Shown: positions 51,944 to 61,421 of the stretch, piece after piece
How the letters are laid out: each line of letters starts with the position of its first letter
Numbering within the stretch: position 1 is the stretch's first letter
Origin: Australimonas brisbanensis
GTDB taxonomy: Bacteria > Chloroflexota > Dehalococcoidia > Lucifugimonadales > Australimonadaceae
Reading direction: 5' to 3'
DNA length: 64,000 nt
Assembly (NCBI GenBank): GCA_038147155.1
Contig: JAYQTA010000002.1
Span: 330,770-394,769 of the forward strand
Position numbers and translations under genes: made by a program
The notes under the pieces: generated by a model
The model's input: only the letters and a program-made list of their open reading frames with translations
The model's database searches: none
What the model was told of the DNA's origin: nothing

Positions 51944-52654
51944 CTAGGCGAACCGGTCGCCCACGGGGGCCAGGCGCTCATCGGACTCGATGAGCCCATC
52001 GCGCATGCGCACGATGCGCTGGGCGCGCCCGCCCACCGTGGCATCGTGGGTCACCAGCACGAAGGTCTGTCGGTGCTCCTCGTTGAGCCGGCAGAGCAGG
52101 TCCATGATCTGCCCACCCGTCTCCGAGTCCAGCGCGCCGGTGGGCTCATCTGCCCAGACGATGGCCGGTTCGTTCACCAGCGCGCGGGCCACGGCCACCC
52201 GCTGCTGCTGCCCGCCCGACATCTCGTTGGGCCGCTTGCGCGCCTGGTCTGCGAGGCCCGTGAGCGCCAGCATCTCCCGGGCCCGTCCGCGCGCCACCGA
52301 CTGGCGCACCCCCGCTAGGAGCAGGGGGAGTTCGACATTCTCCTCCGCCGAGAGCACCGGCAGCAGGTTGTAGGACTGAAAGACGAAACCCATGTGCAGC
52401 GCCCGGTAGCGCGTGCGCTCACGGTCGGCCAGGTCGTGGATGGACACCCCATCGATCACCACGGACCCCGAGGAGATGTCGTCGATGCCGGAGAAGGTGT
52501 TGAGCAGCGTGGTCTTGCCGGAGCCGGAGGGGCCCATGACGGCGACCATCTCCCCCGCCTCGATGGCCAGGTCGATGCCCTGGAGCGCGTGCACCTCCAG
52601 GCCGCCGCCCTCGTAGGTCTTGTACACGGTGCGGGCGTCGATGATGGGGGCCAC
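51944..52654 (-). CDS. LolD/MacB-type ABC ATPase
   Basis: 236 residues. Walker A GPSGSGKTT, Q-loop FVFQSYNLLPVLSAEENVELPLLLAG (LolD-type), signature MSGGQQQRVAVARAL, Walker B IVWADEPTGALD, His in LVTHD. Drives the adjacent FtsX permease. Confidence 0.95.
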   Translation of the reverse strand: MAPIIDARTVYKTYEGGGLEVHALQGIDLAIEAGEMVAVMGPSGSGKTTLLNTFSGIDDISSGSVVIDGVSIHDLADRERTRYRALHMGFVFQSYNLLPVLSAEENVELPLLLAGVRQSVARGRAREMLALTGLADQARKRPNEMSGGQQQRVAVARALVNEPAIVWADEPTGALDSETGGQIMDLLCRLNEEHRQTFVLVTHDATVGGRAQRIVRMRDGLIESDERLAPVGDRFA

Positions 52655-52701
52655 GGTGTCTCCTTGCTCCTCCGGCTCGCGCCGGGCACGGGTGGTTAGG
52701 A

Positions 52702-52731
52702 AGAGGGCGGAGCGTGATCGCCCCGCCCTCT
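52702..52731 (-). terminator. Terminator of the pho/pst operon
   Basis: AGAGGGCGG (52702-52710) pairs with CCGCCCTCT (52723-52731), placed just after the phoU stop on the minus strand and followed by TTCC. Confidence 0.65.
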
Positions 52732-52762
52732 ATGATGCACGAACCAGCGCTGAGGTTCCCGG

Positions 52763-53446
52763 CTAGTACTTGCCCACGTTAAGTTCCGTCTTTTTGCCGG
52801 TGACCAAGTAGATCACCTGCTCGGCGATGTTGGTGGCCCGATCGCCGATGCGCTCGAGGTCATGGGAGGCCCAGAGCAGGAACGTCGCGCGTTCGATCTT
52901 CTGCGGGTCGCCCAGCATGATGAGCAAGAGCTCGCGGTAGACCTGGTCGTAGAGCTGGTCTATCTCATCGTCCGCGTTGCAGACGGCTGTCGCCAGCCCC
53001 ACGTCGCGCTTGACCAGCGCGTCCAGACTCTGGCGCAGCATGGTCACGGACTTCTCCGCCATGCGGGGGATGTCCACCAGCGGCTTGATGGGGGGCTGGT
53101 CGCCCATCATCAGGCTGATCTTGCCGATGCCCTCTGCGTAGTCGCCGATGCGCTCGAGTTCCACGGAGATGTGCAGCGCGGTGATGAGAGTGCGCAGGTC
53201 CGAGGCCACCGGCTGCTGGATCGCGATCATGTCGATAACCCGCTCCTCCAGCGAGAAGCGCTTGCGGTCGATGGCGTCATCCTCGCGCACCACCCGGCGC
53301 GAGGCATCCAGGTCCCTATCACGCAGGGCGTCCACGGCGGTGACGATGGCCTTCTCCACCATGCTGCCCAGGGCGAGCAGGTCGTCCTGGAGCGCACGCA
53401 GGTCTCGGTCGAAGGCGGCGCGCGGGTTGTGGTTCGGCATCTTCAT
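52763..53446 (-). CDS. phoU: Phosphate uptake regulator PhoU
   Basis: 227 residues, all helical, two PhoU repeats each with the metal-site pattern: ISVELERIGDYAEGIGK and SHDLERIGDRATNIAEQ. Links the Pst transporter to the PhoR/PhoB system. Last gene of the operon. Confidence 0.95.
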   Translation of the reverse strand: MKMPNHNPRAAFDRDLRALQDDLLALGSMVEKAIVTAVDALRDRDLDASRRVVREDDAIDRKRFSLEERVIDMIAIQQPVASDLRTLITALHISVELERIGDYAEGIGKISLMMGDQPPIKPLVDIPRMAEKSVTMLRQSLDALVKRDVGLATAVCNADDEIDQLYDQVYRELLLIMLGDPQKIERATFLLWASHDLERIGDRATNIAEQVIYLVTGKKTELNVGKY

Positions 53447-53485
53447 GGCACTTCTCCCCTTCCTGGGGCTCTCCCGTGGAACAGG

Positions 53486-54280
53486 TTATCCGAAACGTCC
53501 GGTGATGTAGGCCTCGGTGCGCGGGTCGCGGGGGTTGGTGAAGATCTCCTCGGTGGGGCCCTCCTCCACCAGCATCCCCGCACGGTCCGCATCCATGTTG
53601 AGGAACGCCGTCCGGTGTGAGACGCGCGCGGCCTGCTGCATGTTGTGCGTGACCACCACGATGGTGTAGTCGGCGCACAGCTCCAGCATCAGCCCCTCGA
53701 TGGCCAGGGTGGAGATGGGGTCCAGGGCCGAGGCGGGCTCGTCCATGAGTATCACCTCCGGCTCCACCGCCAGCGCCCGCGCGATGCACAGACGCTGCTG
53801 CTGGCCTCCCGAGAGGGCCATGCCGGAGGACCGGAGCCGATCCTTCACCTCGTCCCACAGTGCCGCGCCCCGCAGCGCCTTCTCCACCGCCTCGTCCATG
53901 CTGCCCTTGTACCCATTGATCTTGAGGCCAAAGGCAACGTTGTCGTAGACGGACTTGGGGAATGGGTTGGGCTTCTGGAACACCATGCCGATGCGCGAGC
54001 GCACCTCGGTGGGGTCCACCGCGGCATCGTAGATGTTGGCCCCATTGAAGGTGACCTCGCCGGTGATGCGCGCACCGGCGACCAGGTCGTTCATGCGGTT
54101 GAAGCAGCGCAGCATGGTCGACTTGCCGCACCCGGACGGGCCGATGAGAGCGGTGATGCGGTTGCGCTGGATGTCGATGTCGATGTCCTTGAGCGCCCGG
54201 AACTCCCCGTAGTGCACCTGCAGGCCTCTGGCCCGCAGGGCAACCTCCATCTCGGTGGTGGGCTGGGTGTCGGTGGTCAT
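53486..54280 (-). CDS. pstB: Phosphate ABC transporter ATP-binding protein
   Basis: 264 residues. Walker A GPSGCGKST, FNRMNDL, GMVFQKPNPFP (typical PstB), signature LSGGQQQRLCIARAL, Walker B VILMDEPASALDP, VVTHNMQQAARVSH. Overlaps pstA by four bases. Confidence 0.96.
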   Translation of the reverse strand: MTTDTQPTTEMEVALRARGLQVHYGEFRALKDIDIDIQRNRITALIGPSGCGKSTMLRCFNRMNDLVAGARITGEVTFNGANIYDAAVDPTEVRSRIGMVFQKPNPFPKSVYDNVAFGLKINGYKGSMDEAVEKALRGAALWDEVKDRLRSSGMALSGGQQQRLCIARALAVEPEVILMDEPASALDPISTLAIEGLMLELCADYTIVVVTHNMQQAARVSHRTAFLNMDADRAGMLVEEGPTEEIFTNPRDPRTEAYITGRFG

Positions 54281-55161
54281 TCCTCGGACCTCTTCTGGGT
54301 GCGGTTGCGGATGTAGATGGCCACGGCGTTCATGGAGAGCAGGAGCACCAGCAGCACCACGATGCCAGCTGCGGCGATGCCCTGGAACCCGGCCTGCGGG
54401 CGGCCCACCCAGTTGAAGATCTGGATGGGCATCACGGTGAACCGGTCAAGCGGCGTGGCGGGGATGAAGGTGAGGAACACCAGCGCCGAGATGGCGATCA
54501 TGGGCGCCGCCTCACCGATGGCGCGGGACATGGCAAGGATGGTGCCGGTCATGATGCCGGGCACCGCCGAGGGCAGCACCACATCGCGCACCACCTGGAA
54601 CTGGGTCGCGCCCAAGCCGTAGGCAGCCTCCCGGTGGGTCTGCGGCACGGCCCGTATCGCCTCGCGAGAAGCCAAAATCACGATGGGCAGCACCAGCAGC
54701 GACATGGTGAGCGCACCCGCCAGCACCGAGCGGCCCATGGCCAGGTACTGGACGAACAGCGCCAGTCCCAGCAGGCCGTAGACGATGGACGGCACCCCCG
54801 CCAGGTTGGCGATGTTCACCTCGATGAACCGGGTGATCCAGTGCTTGGGTGCGTACTCCTCCAGGTAGATGGCCGAGGCCACCCCCACCGGCACGGTGAA
54901 GAGCGCGGTGAGGCCGATGACCCACAGCGAGCCGAAGATGGCCGACTTCATGCCCGCCTGCTCCGGGAAGCGGGAGGGGTAGTCGGTCAGGAAGTGGAGG
55001 GAGAGCCACGGCACCCCCTCCCACAGCACCTGCGCCACCAGCACCAGCAGGCCCAGGATGCCGACGGCCACGGCCAGGAGGAACACGCCCAGGTAGATGA
55101 CCCCCACCCGCTTGCGGACGGCCAGGCGCGGGTCGAACCGCTCGTGCCAATTCCCCGCCAT
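54277..55161 (-). CDS. pstA: Phosphate ABC transporter permease PstA
   Basis: 294 residues, six membrane segments; contains AIYLEEYAPKHWITRFIEVNIANLAGVPSIVYGLLGL (region near residues 95-130) and EAAYGLGATQFQVVRDVVLPSAVPGIMTG, the PstA permease loop. Shares one base with the pstC stop (TGATG). Confidence 0.95.
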   Translation of the reverse strand: MAGNWHERFDPRLAVRKRVGVIYLGVFLLAVAVGILGLLVLVAQVLWEGVPWLSLHFLTDYPSRFPEQAGMKSAIFGSLWVIGLTALFTVPVGVASAIYLEEYAPKHWITRFIEVNIANLAGVPSIVYGLLGLALFVQYLAMGRSVLAGALTMSLLVLPIVILASREAIRAVPQTHREAAYGLGATQFQVVRDVVLPSAVPGIMTGTILAMSRAIGEAAPMIAISALVFLTFIPATPLDRFTVMPIQIFNWVGRPQAGFQGIAAAGIVVLLVLLLSMNAVAIYIRNRTQKRSEE

Positions 55162-56141
55162 CAGTACACCTCCCGGAAGCGGCGCACCACGAAGTGGCCC
55201 AGCACGTTCATCCCCAGGGTCATGGCGAAGAGCAGCAGGCCCACGGCGAAGATCGTCTGGAACTCCAGCGACCCGTGCGGGGCCTCACCCAGCGCCAGCT
55301 GGACGATGTAGGCCGTCATGGCCTGTACGCTTTCCAGCGGGTTGAGGGTCATCTTGGGTGTGGCCCCGGCGGCGATGGTCACCAGCATCGTCTCGCCGAT
55401 GGCGCGCGAGAACGCCAGGATCACCGAGGCGACGATGCCGGAGAAGGCGGCGGGCACCACCACCTTGGTGGCCGTTTCGATACGGGTGGCTCCCAGGGCG
55501 TAGGAGGCCTGGCGCAGCGAGCGCGGCACCGAGACCATGGCGTCCTCTGAGAGGGAGGAGACCATGGGCACGATCATCAGCCCCATCACCACGCCGGCCG
55601 AGAGGGCGTTGAACACCAGCAGGTCGTACCCGAACAGGGTGCGCAGCAGCCACTGGAGGATGGGCGTCACGAAGGTGAGGGCGAAGTAGCCGTACACCAC
55701 GGTGGGCACTCCCGCCAGCACCTCCAGCATCGGCTTGAGGATGCGCCGGGCCCGGTCGGGAGCGTACTCAGAGAGGAAGATGGCGATGGCCAGGCCCGTG
55801 GGCACCGCCACCAGCAGGGCGATGCCGGAGACCAGCAGCGTACCCGTCACCAGGGGCAGCACCCCGTAGGACTGGGGCTTGAGGATGGGGGTCCAGCGGG
55901 TGCCGGTGAGGAACTCCCAGGGGCTCACCTCACGGAAGAACCCTGCCGACTCGACCACCAGGGTCACGACGATCCCCAGCGTGGTGATCACGGAGACCAG
56001 CGCCGCCGCCAGGAAGAGAGCGTGGGCGATGCGTCCCTGCACGTCGGCGCGGCGCCTGTTGCGGTTGAATCGCATGGGAGCGGCGGTCCTCGCCTCCCCT
56101 TCCCCTGGAACGGGGCCGGAGGGCCGGGGGCTAGTGTCCAT
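55161..56141 (-). CDS. pstC: Phosphate ABC transporter permease PstC
   Basis: 326 residues from MDTSPRPSG (56141); a shorter start MRFNRNRRR (56074) is equally plausible. Six membrane segments, AIFLSEYAPDRARRILKPMLEVLAGVPTVVYGYFAL and the permease loop QASYALGATRIETATKVVVPAAFSGIVAS. Forms the channel with PstA. Confidence 0.93.
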   Translation of the reverse strand: MDTSPRPSGPVPGEGEARTAAPMRFNRNRRRADVQGRIAHALFLAAALVSVITTLGIVVTLVVESAGFFREVSPWEFLTGTRWTPILKPQSYGVLPLVTGTLLVSGIALLVAVPTGLAIAIFLSEYAPDRARRILKPMLEVLAGVPTVVYGYFALTFVTPILQWLLRTLFGYDLLVFNALSAGVVMGLMIVPMVSSLSEDAMVSVPRSLRQASYALGATRIETATKVVVPAAFSGIVASVILAFSRAIGETMLVTIAAGATPKMTLNPLESVQAMTAYIVQLALGEAPHGSLEFQTIFAVGLLLFAMTLGMNVLGHFVVRRFREVY

Positions 56142-56178
56142 GAACCATGACCTTTCGTCCACCCTCACGGACGGGATG

Positions 56179-56204
56179 GCCCGGGCCCTGTGCGGGGCCC
56201 GGGC
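56179..56204 (-). other. Stem-loop between pstS and pstC
   Basis: Perfect ten-base-pair stem GCCCGGGCCC/GGGCCCGGGC with a six-base loop. Hairpins here often set the ratio of binding protein to permease by partial termination or mRNA protection. Confidence 0.6.
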
Positions 56205-56280
56205 GTCGCGTGCCCGATGCGCGTGGTGGGCGCGGGAGGGATGCCCTTCGCACGCGCACGGGGGGCACTGTGCCAGCCGG

Positions 56281-57208
56281 CTACAGGCCGGCCGCGGCCA
56301 GGTTCTCGGCGTAGATGGAAGCGTCGGAGGCCACGTAGCCCACCGCTTCCGTCAGCTCCGCGCCGTGCTCCATGTAGAAGCGGATGAACGCCGCAACCTC
56401 CGGCTTAGCCAGGAGGCCTTGTTCACGTAGATGAACAGCGGGCGGGAGAGGGGTGTACTCGCCCGCCTCGATGTTGCCCACCGTGGGCTCAACGCACCCG
56501 TTGCCGCTGTCGATGGCGACTGCCTTCACCCGGGAGGCGTTCTCCACGTAGTAGGCGAAGCCGAAGTAGCCCAAGGCGCCACCGTCGCCGCCCACACCCT
56601 GCACCAGGACGTTGTCGTCCTCGGACGCCGTGTAGTCGGCCCGGCTCGCCTGCACCTCACCCACGATCTCCTCGGTGAAGTAGTCGAAGGTGCCGGAGTC
56701 GGTGCCGGGACCGTAGAAGGCGCAGACGCTGGTCGGGGAAGCCCGCGCGCACCTGCGACCAGTTGTCGATGGTCGAGCCCGGCTCCCAGATCTTCTTCAG
56801 TTCAGCCACCGTCAGGCAGTCGGCGAAGTCGTTGTTGGGGTTCACCACCACCGAGAGACCGTCGGTGCCCACGCGCATCTCGATGTACTCGATGCCGTTG
56901 GCCGCCGCCGCTTCGGCCTCGGAGGTCTTGATGGGCCGGGAGGCGTCGGAGATGTCGGTCTCGCCCGCGACGAACCGCTTGAAGCCGCCGCCGGTGCCGG
57001 ACACGCCCACGTTCACCTGCACGCCCGGCTCGCCGCGCCGGAACTCCTCGGCCACCGCCTCGGTGATGGGGAAGACGGTAGACGAGCCGTCCACCTCGAT
57101 GTCCCCGCTCAGCCCATCGCCGGTCGAACCGCCGCCGCATGCCACCAGCGCCAGTGCGGTCAGCGCCCCCGCCACCAGGATGCCCGTCATACGCAGCCGC
57201 TTGCTCAC
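56281..57208 (-). pseudogene. pstS: Phosphate-binding protein PstS, frameshifted
   Basis: Reads as PstS in pieces. First piece: signal peptide with lipobox LVACG, GDIEVDGSSTVFPITEAVAEEF, SGTGGGFKRF and IWEPGSTIDNWSQVRAGFPDQ. At about 56728 the frame must shift to continue VCAFYGPGTDSGTFDYFTEEIVGEV. A shift at about 56445 gives SRPLFIYVNKA-like text, and one at about 56413 restores LAKPEVAAFIRFYMEHG. Three small indels in one gene, with all conserved text otherwise intact, suggest consensus errors or very recent decay. As the only pstS in view, a working gene is more likely in the living cell. Confidence 0.85.
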
Positions 57209-57272
57209 TGAAACCCTCCTTGGGTGTGTGGTTTTCGCTCACCACCACGATAGAGGGGTTGCTGAGCCTGTG

Positions 57273-57312
57273 CGTTAAGGGAGGAGGGCCGAATGTGTTA
57301 ACGGTCCATTAA
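57273..57312 (-). promoter_or_regulatory. Pho-box-like direct repeats upstream of pstS
   Basis: Minus strand TTAATG (57312-57307), TTAACA (57301-57296) and TTAACG (57278-57273), spaced 11 and 23 bases, close to one and two turns. TTAACA repeats at 11-base steps are the PhoP/PhoB box of Gram-positive type. The first repeat overlaps the phoR stop codon. Confidence 0.6.
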
Positions 57313-58546
57313 CGGGGCGGTGCGGCGGGGAGCAGCACCGTGAAGCGTGCGCCCTCACCCTCCCGGCTCTCGACGCTCACCGCCCCCCCGTGGGCGGCGA
57401 TCAGGTGGCGCACGATGGCCAGGCCCAGCCCCGTGCCGCCGTCGCGGCGGGAGCGGTCGGCCTTGTAGAAACGTTCGAAGACGTGGGGCAGGTGCTGAGG
57501 TGCTATGCCGACCCCGCTATCAACCACCTCCAACTGCATCGTCCCCGGCCGGGCGCCCGCCGCGACCCTCAGGCTCACCCGCCCGCCCCGGGGGGTGAAC
57601 CTGAGGGCGTTGTCCACCAGGTTCACCAGCACCTGCCGCAGGCGGGCCGGGTCCGCATCGGCGAGTGGGGCGCCCTCGTCCGCCTCCACCTCCAGCGTCA
57701 CCCCCACGCCCTCGGCACGCACCTGGAAGGAGGCCGCCACGTCGAGGGCCAGGGCAGCGATGTCCACCGGCTCACGCTCCAGGCGCACCGCGCCCGACTC
57801 CACGCGCGCCAGCTCCAGCAGTTCCTGCACCATGGCGTTCATGCGGTCAACATCGGCGTTGATGCGGCCCAGGAAATCGCGCGCGACCTCGGGCCGCTCC
57901 AACGCCCCCGCCTCCAGCGTCTCCACCATGGCCTTCACCGAGGCGAGCGGGCTGCGCAGCTCGTGGGAGACGTTGGTGACGAACTCGCGCCGGGTGTTCT
58001 CCACCTGCCGCAGCGGGGTCACGTCCGGCAGCGTCAGCAGCACCCTGCCCCGCTCGCTCCCGGCCTGGAGCGGTGTGGCGGCGGCGACGACGGTGCGCCG
58101 CTGGGCGGCCAGACGCACCTCGGCACGTTGCTGGGTGCCCGCCTCGCGAGCGGTGACGACCAGGGCCATCAGTTGGTGGTCGCGCACGGCCGCACCCAGG
58201 CTGCTCCCCGCCACGGCGCCGCCCAGCAGCGCGCGGGCGGGAGCATTCACCAGCACCACCGTCCCCTCCCCGTCCACCAGGAGCGCCGCGTCGGTCTCTG
58301 CCTCCACCATCGCGCCCAGCAGCGCCAGCTCCTGGGCTGCCGGGGCTGAGCCCACCCGTCCGTCGTTGCGCCCACGCTCCTGGGCCAGCCGCCAACCGGC
58401 GAGCGCGCCCAGGGCCAGCGCGGCAGCGGCCGCCAGCGCAGCCAGCGGGAGCGGTGCGGCGAGGGCCATGAACGCACCGGCCAGCCCCCCCAGGGCAGGC
58501 GCAGCCACCATGGGGGCGGCCAATCGACGCAGGAGTTGGCGCGTGC

Positions 58547-58550
<4 letters not shown>
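57309..58550 (-). CDS. phoR: PhoR-like sensor histidine kinase
   Basis: 413 residues. Two membrane segments in the first 55 residues, a PAS-like domain (ALLVDGEGTVVLVNAPARALLG), DHp with the phospho-His in FVTNVSHELRSPLASVKAM, then N box LVNLVDNALRFTPRGG, G1 VVDSGVGIAP and G2 GGTGLGLAIVRHLI. Position between phoB and pstS supports phosphate sensing. Overlaps phoB by four bases. Confidence 0.9.
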
Positions 58551-59278
<728 letters not shown>

Positions 59279-59387
59279 CTCGCATGACCCTCCCGCCCCT
59301 CTATGATAGGGCGTTGTCCGCGCGACTGCCTACCAGCCGGCACGCACCCGCGCTACCATCGGAGCAAGCCAAGCCCCGGAGGCCCCC

Positions 59388-59843
59388 ATGCGTCACTGGC
59401 TGTTCAAGTCCGAGCCCACCGCCTACTCCTACGACGACCTGGTGGCCGAGGGCGTGGGCTGCTGGGACGGGGTGCGCAACTACCAGGCGCGCAACATGCT
59501 GCGCGATGACATCAAGCCGGGCGATCGGGTGCTCTTCTACCACTCCAACACCGCCGCGGTGGGCGTGGTGGGCACCGCCGTGGTGGTGCGGGAGGGCTAC
59601 CCCGACCACACTGCCCAGGACCCGGCCTCGGCGCACCCCGACCCCAAGAGCACCCCGGATAACCCCCTCTGGTTCATGGTGGACATCAAGGCCGATCGGC
59701 GCTTCGCGCGCACCGTGGGCCTGGACGAACTGCGGGCGAACCCCGCGACGGCGGGCATGGCAACGCTGCGGCGGGGCAACCGTCTCTCCATCACGCCGGT
59801 GACGGAGGAGGAGTTCACCGCCGTCGAGCGCATGGGCGCTTAG
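59388..59843 (+). CDS. EVE domain protein
   Basis: 151 residues, one EVE domain from end to end: HWLFKSEPTAYSYDDL, WDGVRNYQARNMLRDDIKPGDRVLFYHSN, VGVVGTAVVV and WFMVDIKADRRF. EVE domains are relatives of YTH/PUA domains and bind modified bases in DNA or RNA. GGAGG seven bases before ATG. Confidence 0.92.
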   Translation: MRHWLFKSEPTAYSYDDLVAEGVGCWDGVRNYQARNMLRDDIKPGDRVLFYHSNTAAVGVVGTAVVVREGYPDHTAQDPASAHPDPKSTPDNPLWFMVDIKADRRFARTVGLDELRANPATAGMATLRRGNRLSITPVTEEEFTAVERMGA

Positions 59844-59925
59844 CCACCCTGCCCTCCCCGGAGAAACGCGAGGCCCGCGCCGGATGGCGAAAACAGCCTC
59901 CTGATACATGCGGGGTGGGACTACT

Positions 59926-60893
59926 TCAACGAACTGCGGGCGTCTTGGAGGCGAAGGTCTCCATCATCTCCCTGTTGAAGGGACGCGGGGTCATGATGAT
60001 GAAGTGGTCCACGCCCGATTCGATCCATCGGCCCACCTGCTCGGTCACGTTGTCCACGCTGCCCCACAGCATGGAGTCGCGCAGCTGCTCCTCCATGGAA
60101 CCGTAGTGCTTGGAGGCGTGGTGGGAGGGCTGGGAGGCGTAGATCGCCGCCATGTCGGAGATGTACTTGTCCACGTCCGCCTTGTTGTCGGACATGCGGA
60201 GCTGGATCTGCACGGAATGACGCATCTCCTCCGGTTTGCGCCCCGCGGCGGCCAGGTAGCCGTGGAACTTACCCAGGTTCTCGATGACGTCCAGTCGCGA
60301 GGTGATCTGGTTGTAGTCGGTGGCGTGCTTGGCAGCCACCTGCATGGTGCGCTCGCCCGTGCCGCCGATGATGATGGGCGGGTGCGGACGCTGCACGGGG
60401 AAGGGGTTCGAGGGGGCATCGTCCAGCGTGAAGTAGCGCCCCTTGAAGTTGGCCGGGTCCTGGGTCCAGAGCGCCTTCATCACCGAGAGCGATTCGTCCA
60501 TGCGGTCGATGCGCTCCTGGTAGGCGGGGTAGGTGATGCCGTGGGCGTCGTGCTCCTTCTTCACGTTGCCGGAGCCGATGCCCAGTTCCGCGCGTCCACC
60601 GAGGCGTGGTCGATGGTATTGATCATCTTCGCCAGGATGACGGGGTGGCGCAGGTTGTTGTTCACCACCAGCATCCCCAAGCGCAGGTTCTTGGTGTGCC
60701 CGGACATGGCGGCCATGACCGTGAGGCCCTCCAGCCGCTTGGAGGAGGGCCCCCGCCCCTGCTGGATCTGCATCAGGTGGTCCGAGGGGTAGAAGCCCCA
60801 GTAGCCCATCTCATCGCACGCCGTGCAGATGGTGAGGAAATCCTCCCACACCAGCCCGTTGCTGCCGCCAACGCTGAAGAGGGCCTTTGCCAT
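59926..60893 (-). pseudogene. F420-type LLM oxidoreductase gene with one-base frameshift
   Basis: First piece (60893 down): MAKALFSVGGSNGLVWEDFLTICTACDEMGYWGFYPSDH to LRLGMLVVNNNLRHPVILAKMINTIDHAS. The frame then breaks at about 60598; adding one base gives GGRAELGIGSGNVKKEHDAHGITYPAYQERI, the conserved LLM motif, which continues to TPRPFNREMMETFASK. Together about 320 residues, full length for F420- or FMN-dependent luciferase-like monooxygenases. The missing base is in a run of G (minus strand), a typical sequencing-error site. Confidence 0.85.
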
Positions 60894-60964
60894 GACGCAC
60901 CGTCCTTATCACCGGAGTAAGGCCCCGTGGGGCCGGGGGCATGATAACCAGGGAGCACCCCTCG

Positions 60965-61090
60965 CGCACTCCCCCGCTTGCTGAGCTCGCTCGACCCGCC
61001 CACTGCGTGGGCTCGGACGGATGGGGATGCCTCGGCCCGCGCTGGCGCGCTGGGCCTACCCCCGGCGGGGGAGTTGCGCTCCCCCACTGC
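60965..61090 (+). repeat. Intergenic palindromic repeat, copy C
   Basis: Contains GCTCGCTCGACCCG, GCGCTGGGCCTACCCCCGGC and the hairpin GGGGGAG-TTGCG-CTCCCCC followed by ACTGCACTCCCT, matching the end of copy B. Confidence 0.5.
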
Positions 61091-61185
61091 ACTCCCTAGC
61101 GGACCCTCGCAGGCTTGTCCGCGTTCTTGGGGCTCTGCCCCACTTCAGACCCTAAGTATGCGTGCTGGCCACGGGCCTGCTGTCA

Positions 61186-61280
61186 TGAGCGCCCGCCCAG
61201 GGCGCGGAGACGGGGGTTGGCGCCCGCAGGGCGACCAGGGGGAGTCCCCCTCATTGAGCGACCAGAGGGAGCGGAGCAGA
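61186..61280 (+). repeat. Intergenic palindromic repeat, copy D
   Basis: Contains GACGGGGGTTGGCGC, AGGGGGAG-T-CCCCCTC and GAGCGACC; same orientation as copy A, more diverged. Confidence 0.45.
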
Positions 61281-61421
61281 ACGCCCGCAGCCAAGCCGCG
61301 GGCCCGCCCCCCCCGGCTTGAGGCGCGTGCGGGGCTGGTGTAGTGTTGCCGCGTCGCGCCGGGCATGGCCGGGCGCGCGCACGCACGCATACGTTGGGCA
61401 CTGCGCCCGGAGGTGAAGTTG

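Larger units (their letters stand above)
60894..61421. other. Long intergenic region with repeat copies
   Basis: About 530 bases without a gene, filled with GC-rich hairpins; two parts (60965-61090 and 61186-61280) belong to the palindromic repeat family. A promoter for the oxidoreductase genes downstream is not evident. Confidence 0.5.

Noticed and set aside
49406..52318. 970-codon plus-strand frame
   Set aside because: Antisense of the FtsX permease and ATPase; His/Gln/Arg-rich with no domain.
59301..59306. TATGAT as promoter of the EVE gene or, on the other strand, of phoB
   Set aside because: No matching -35 on either strand; too weak to list as a feature.
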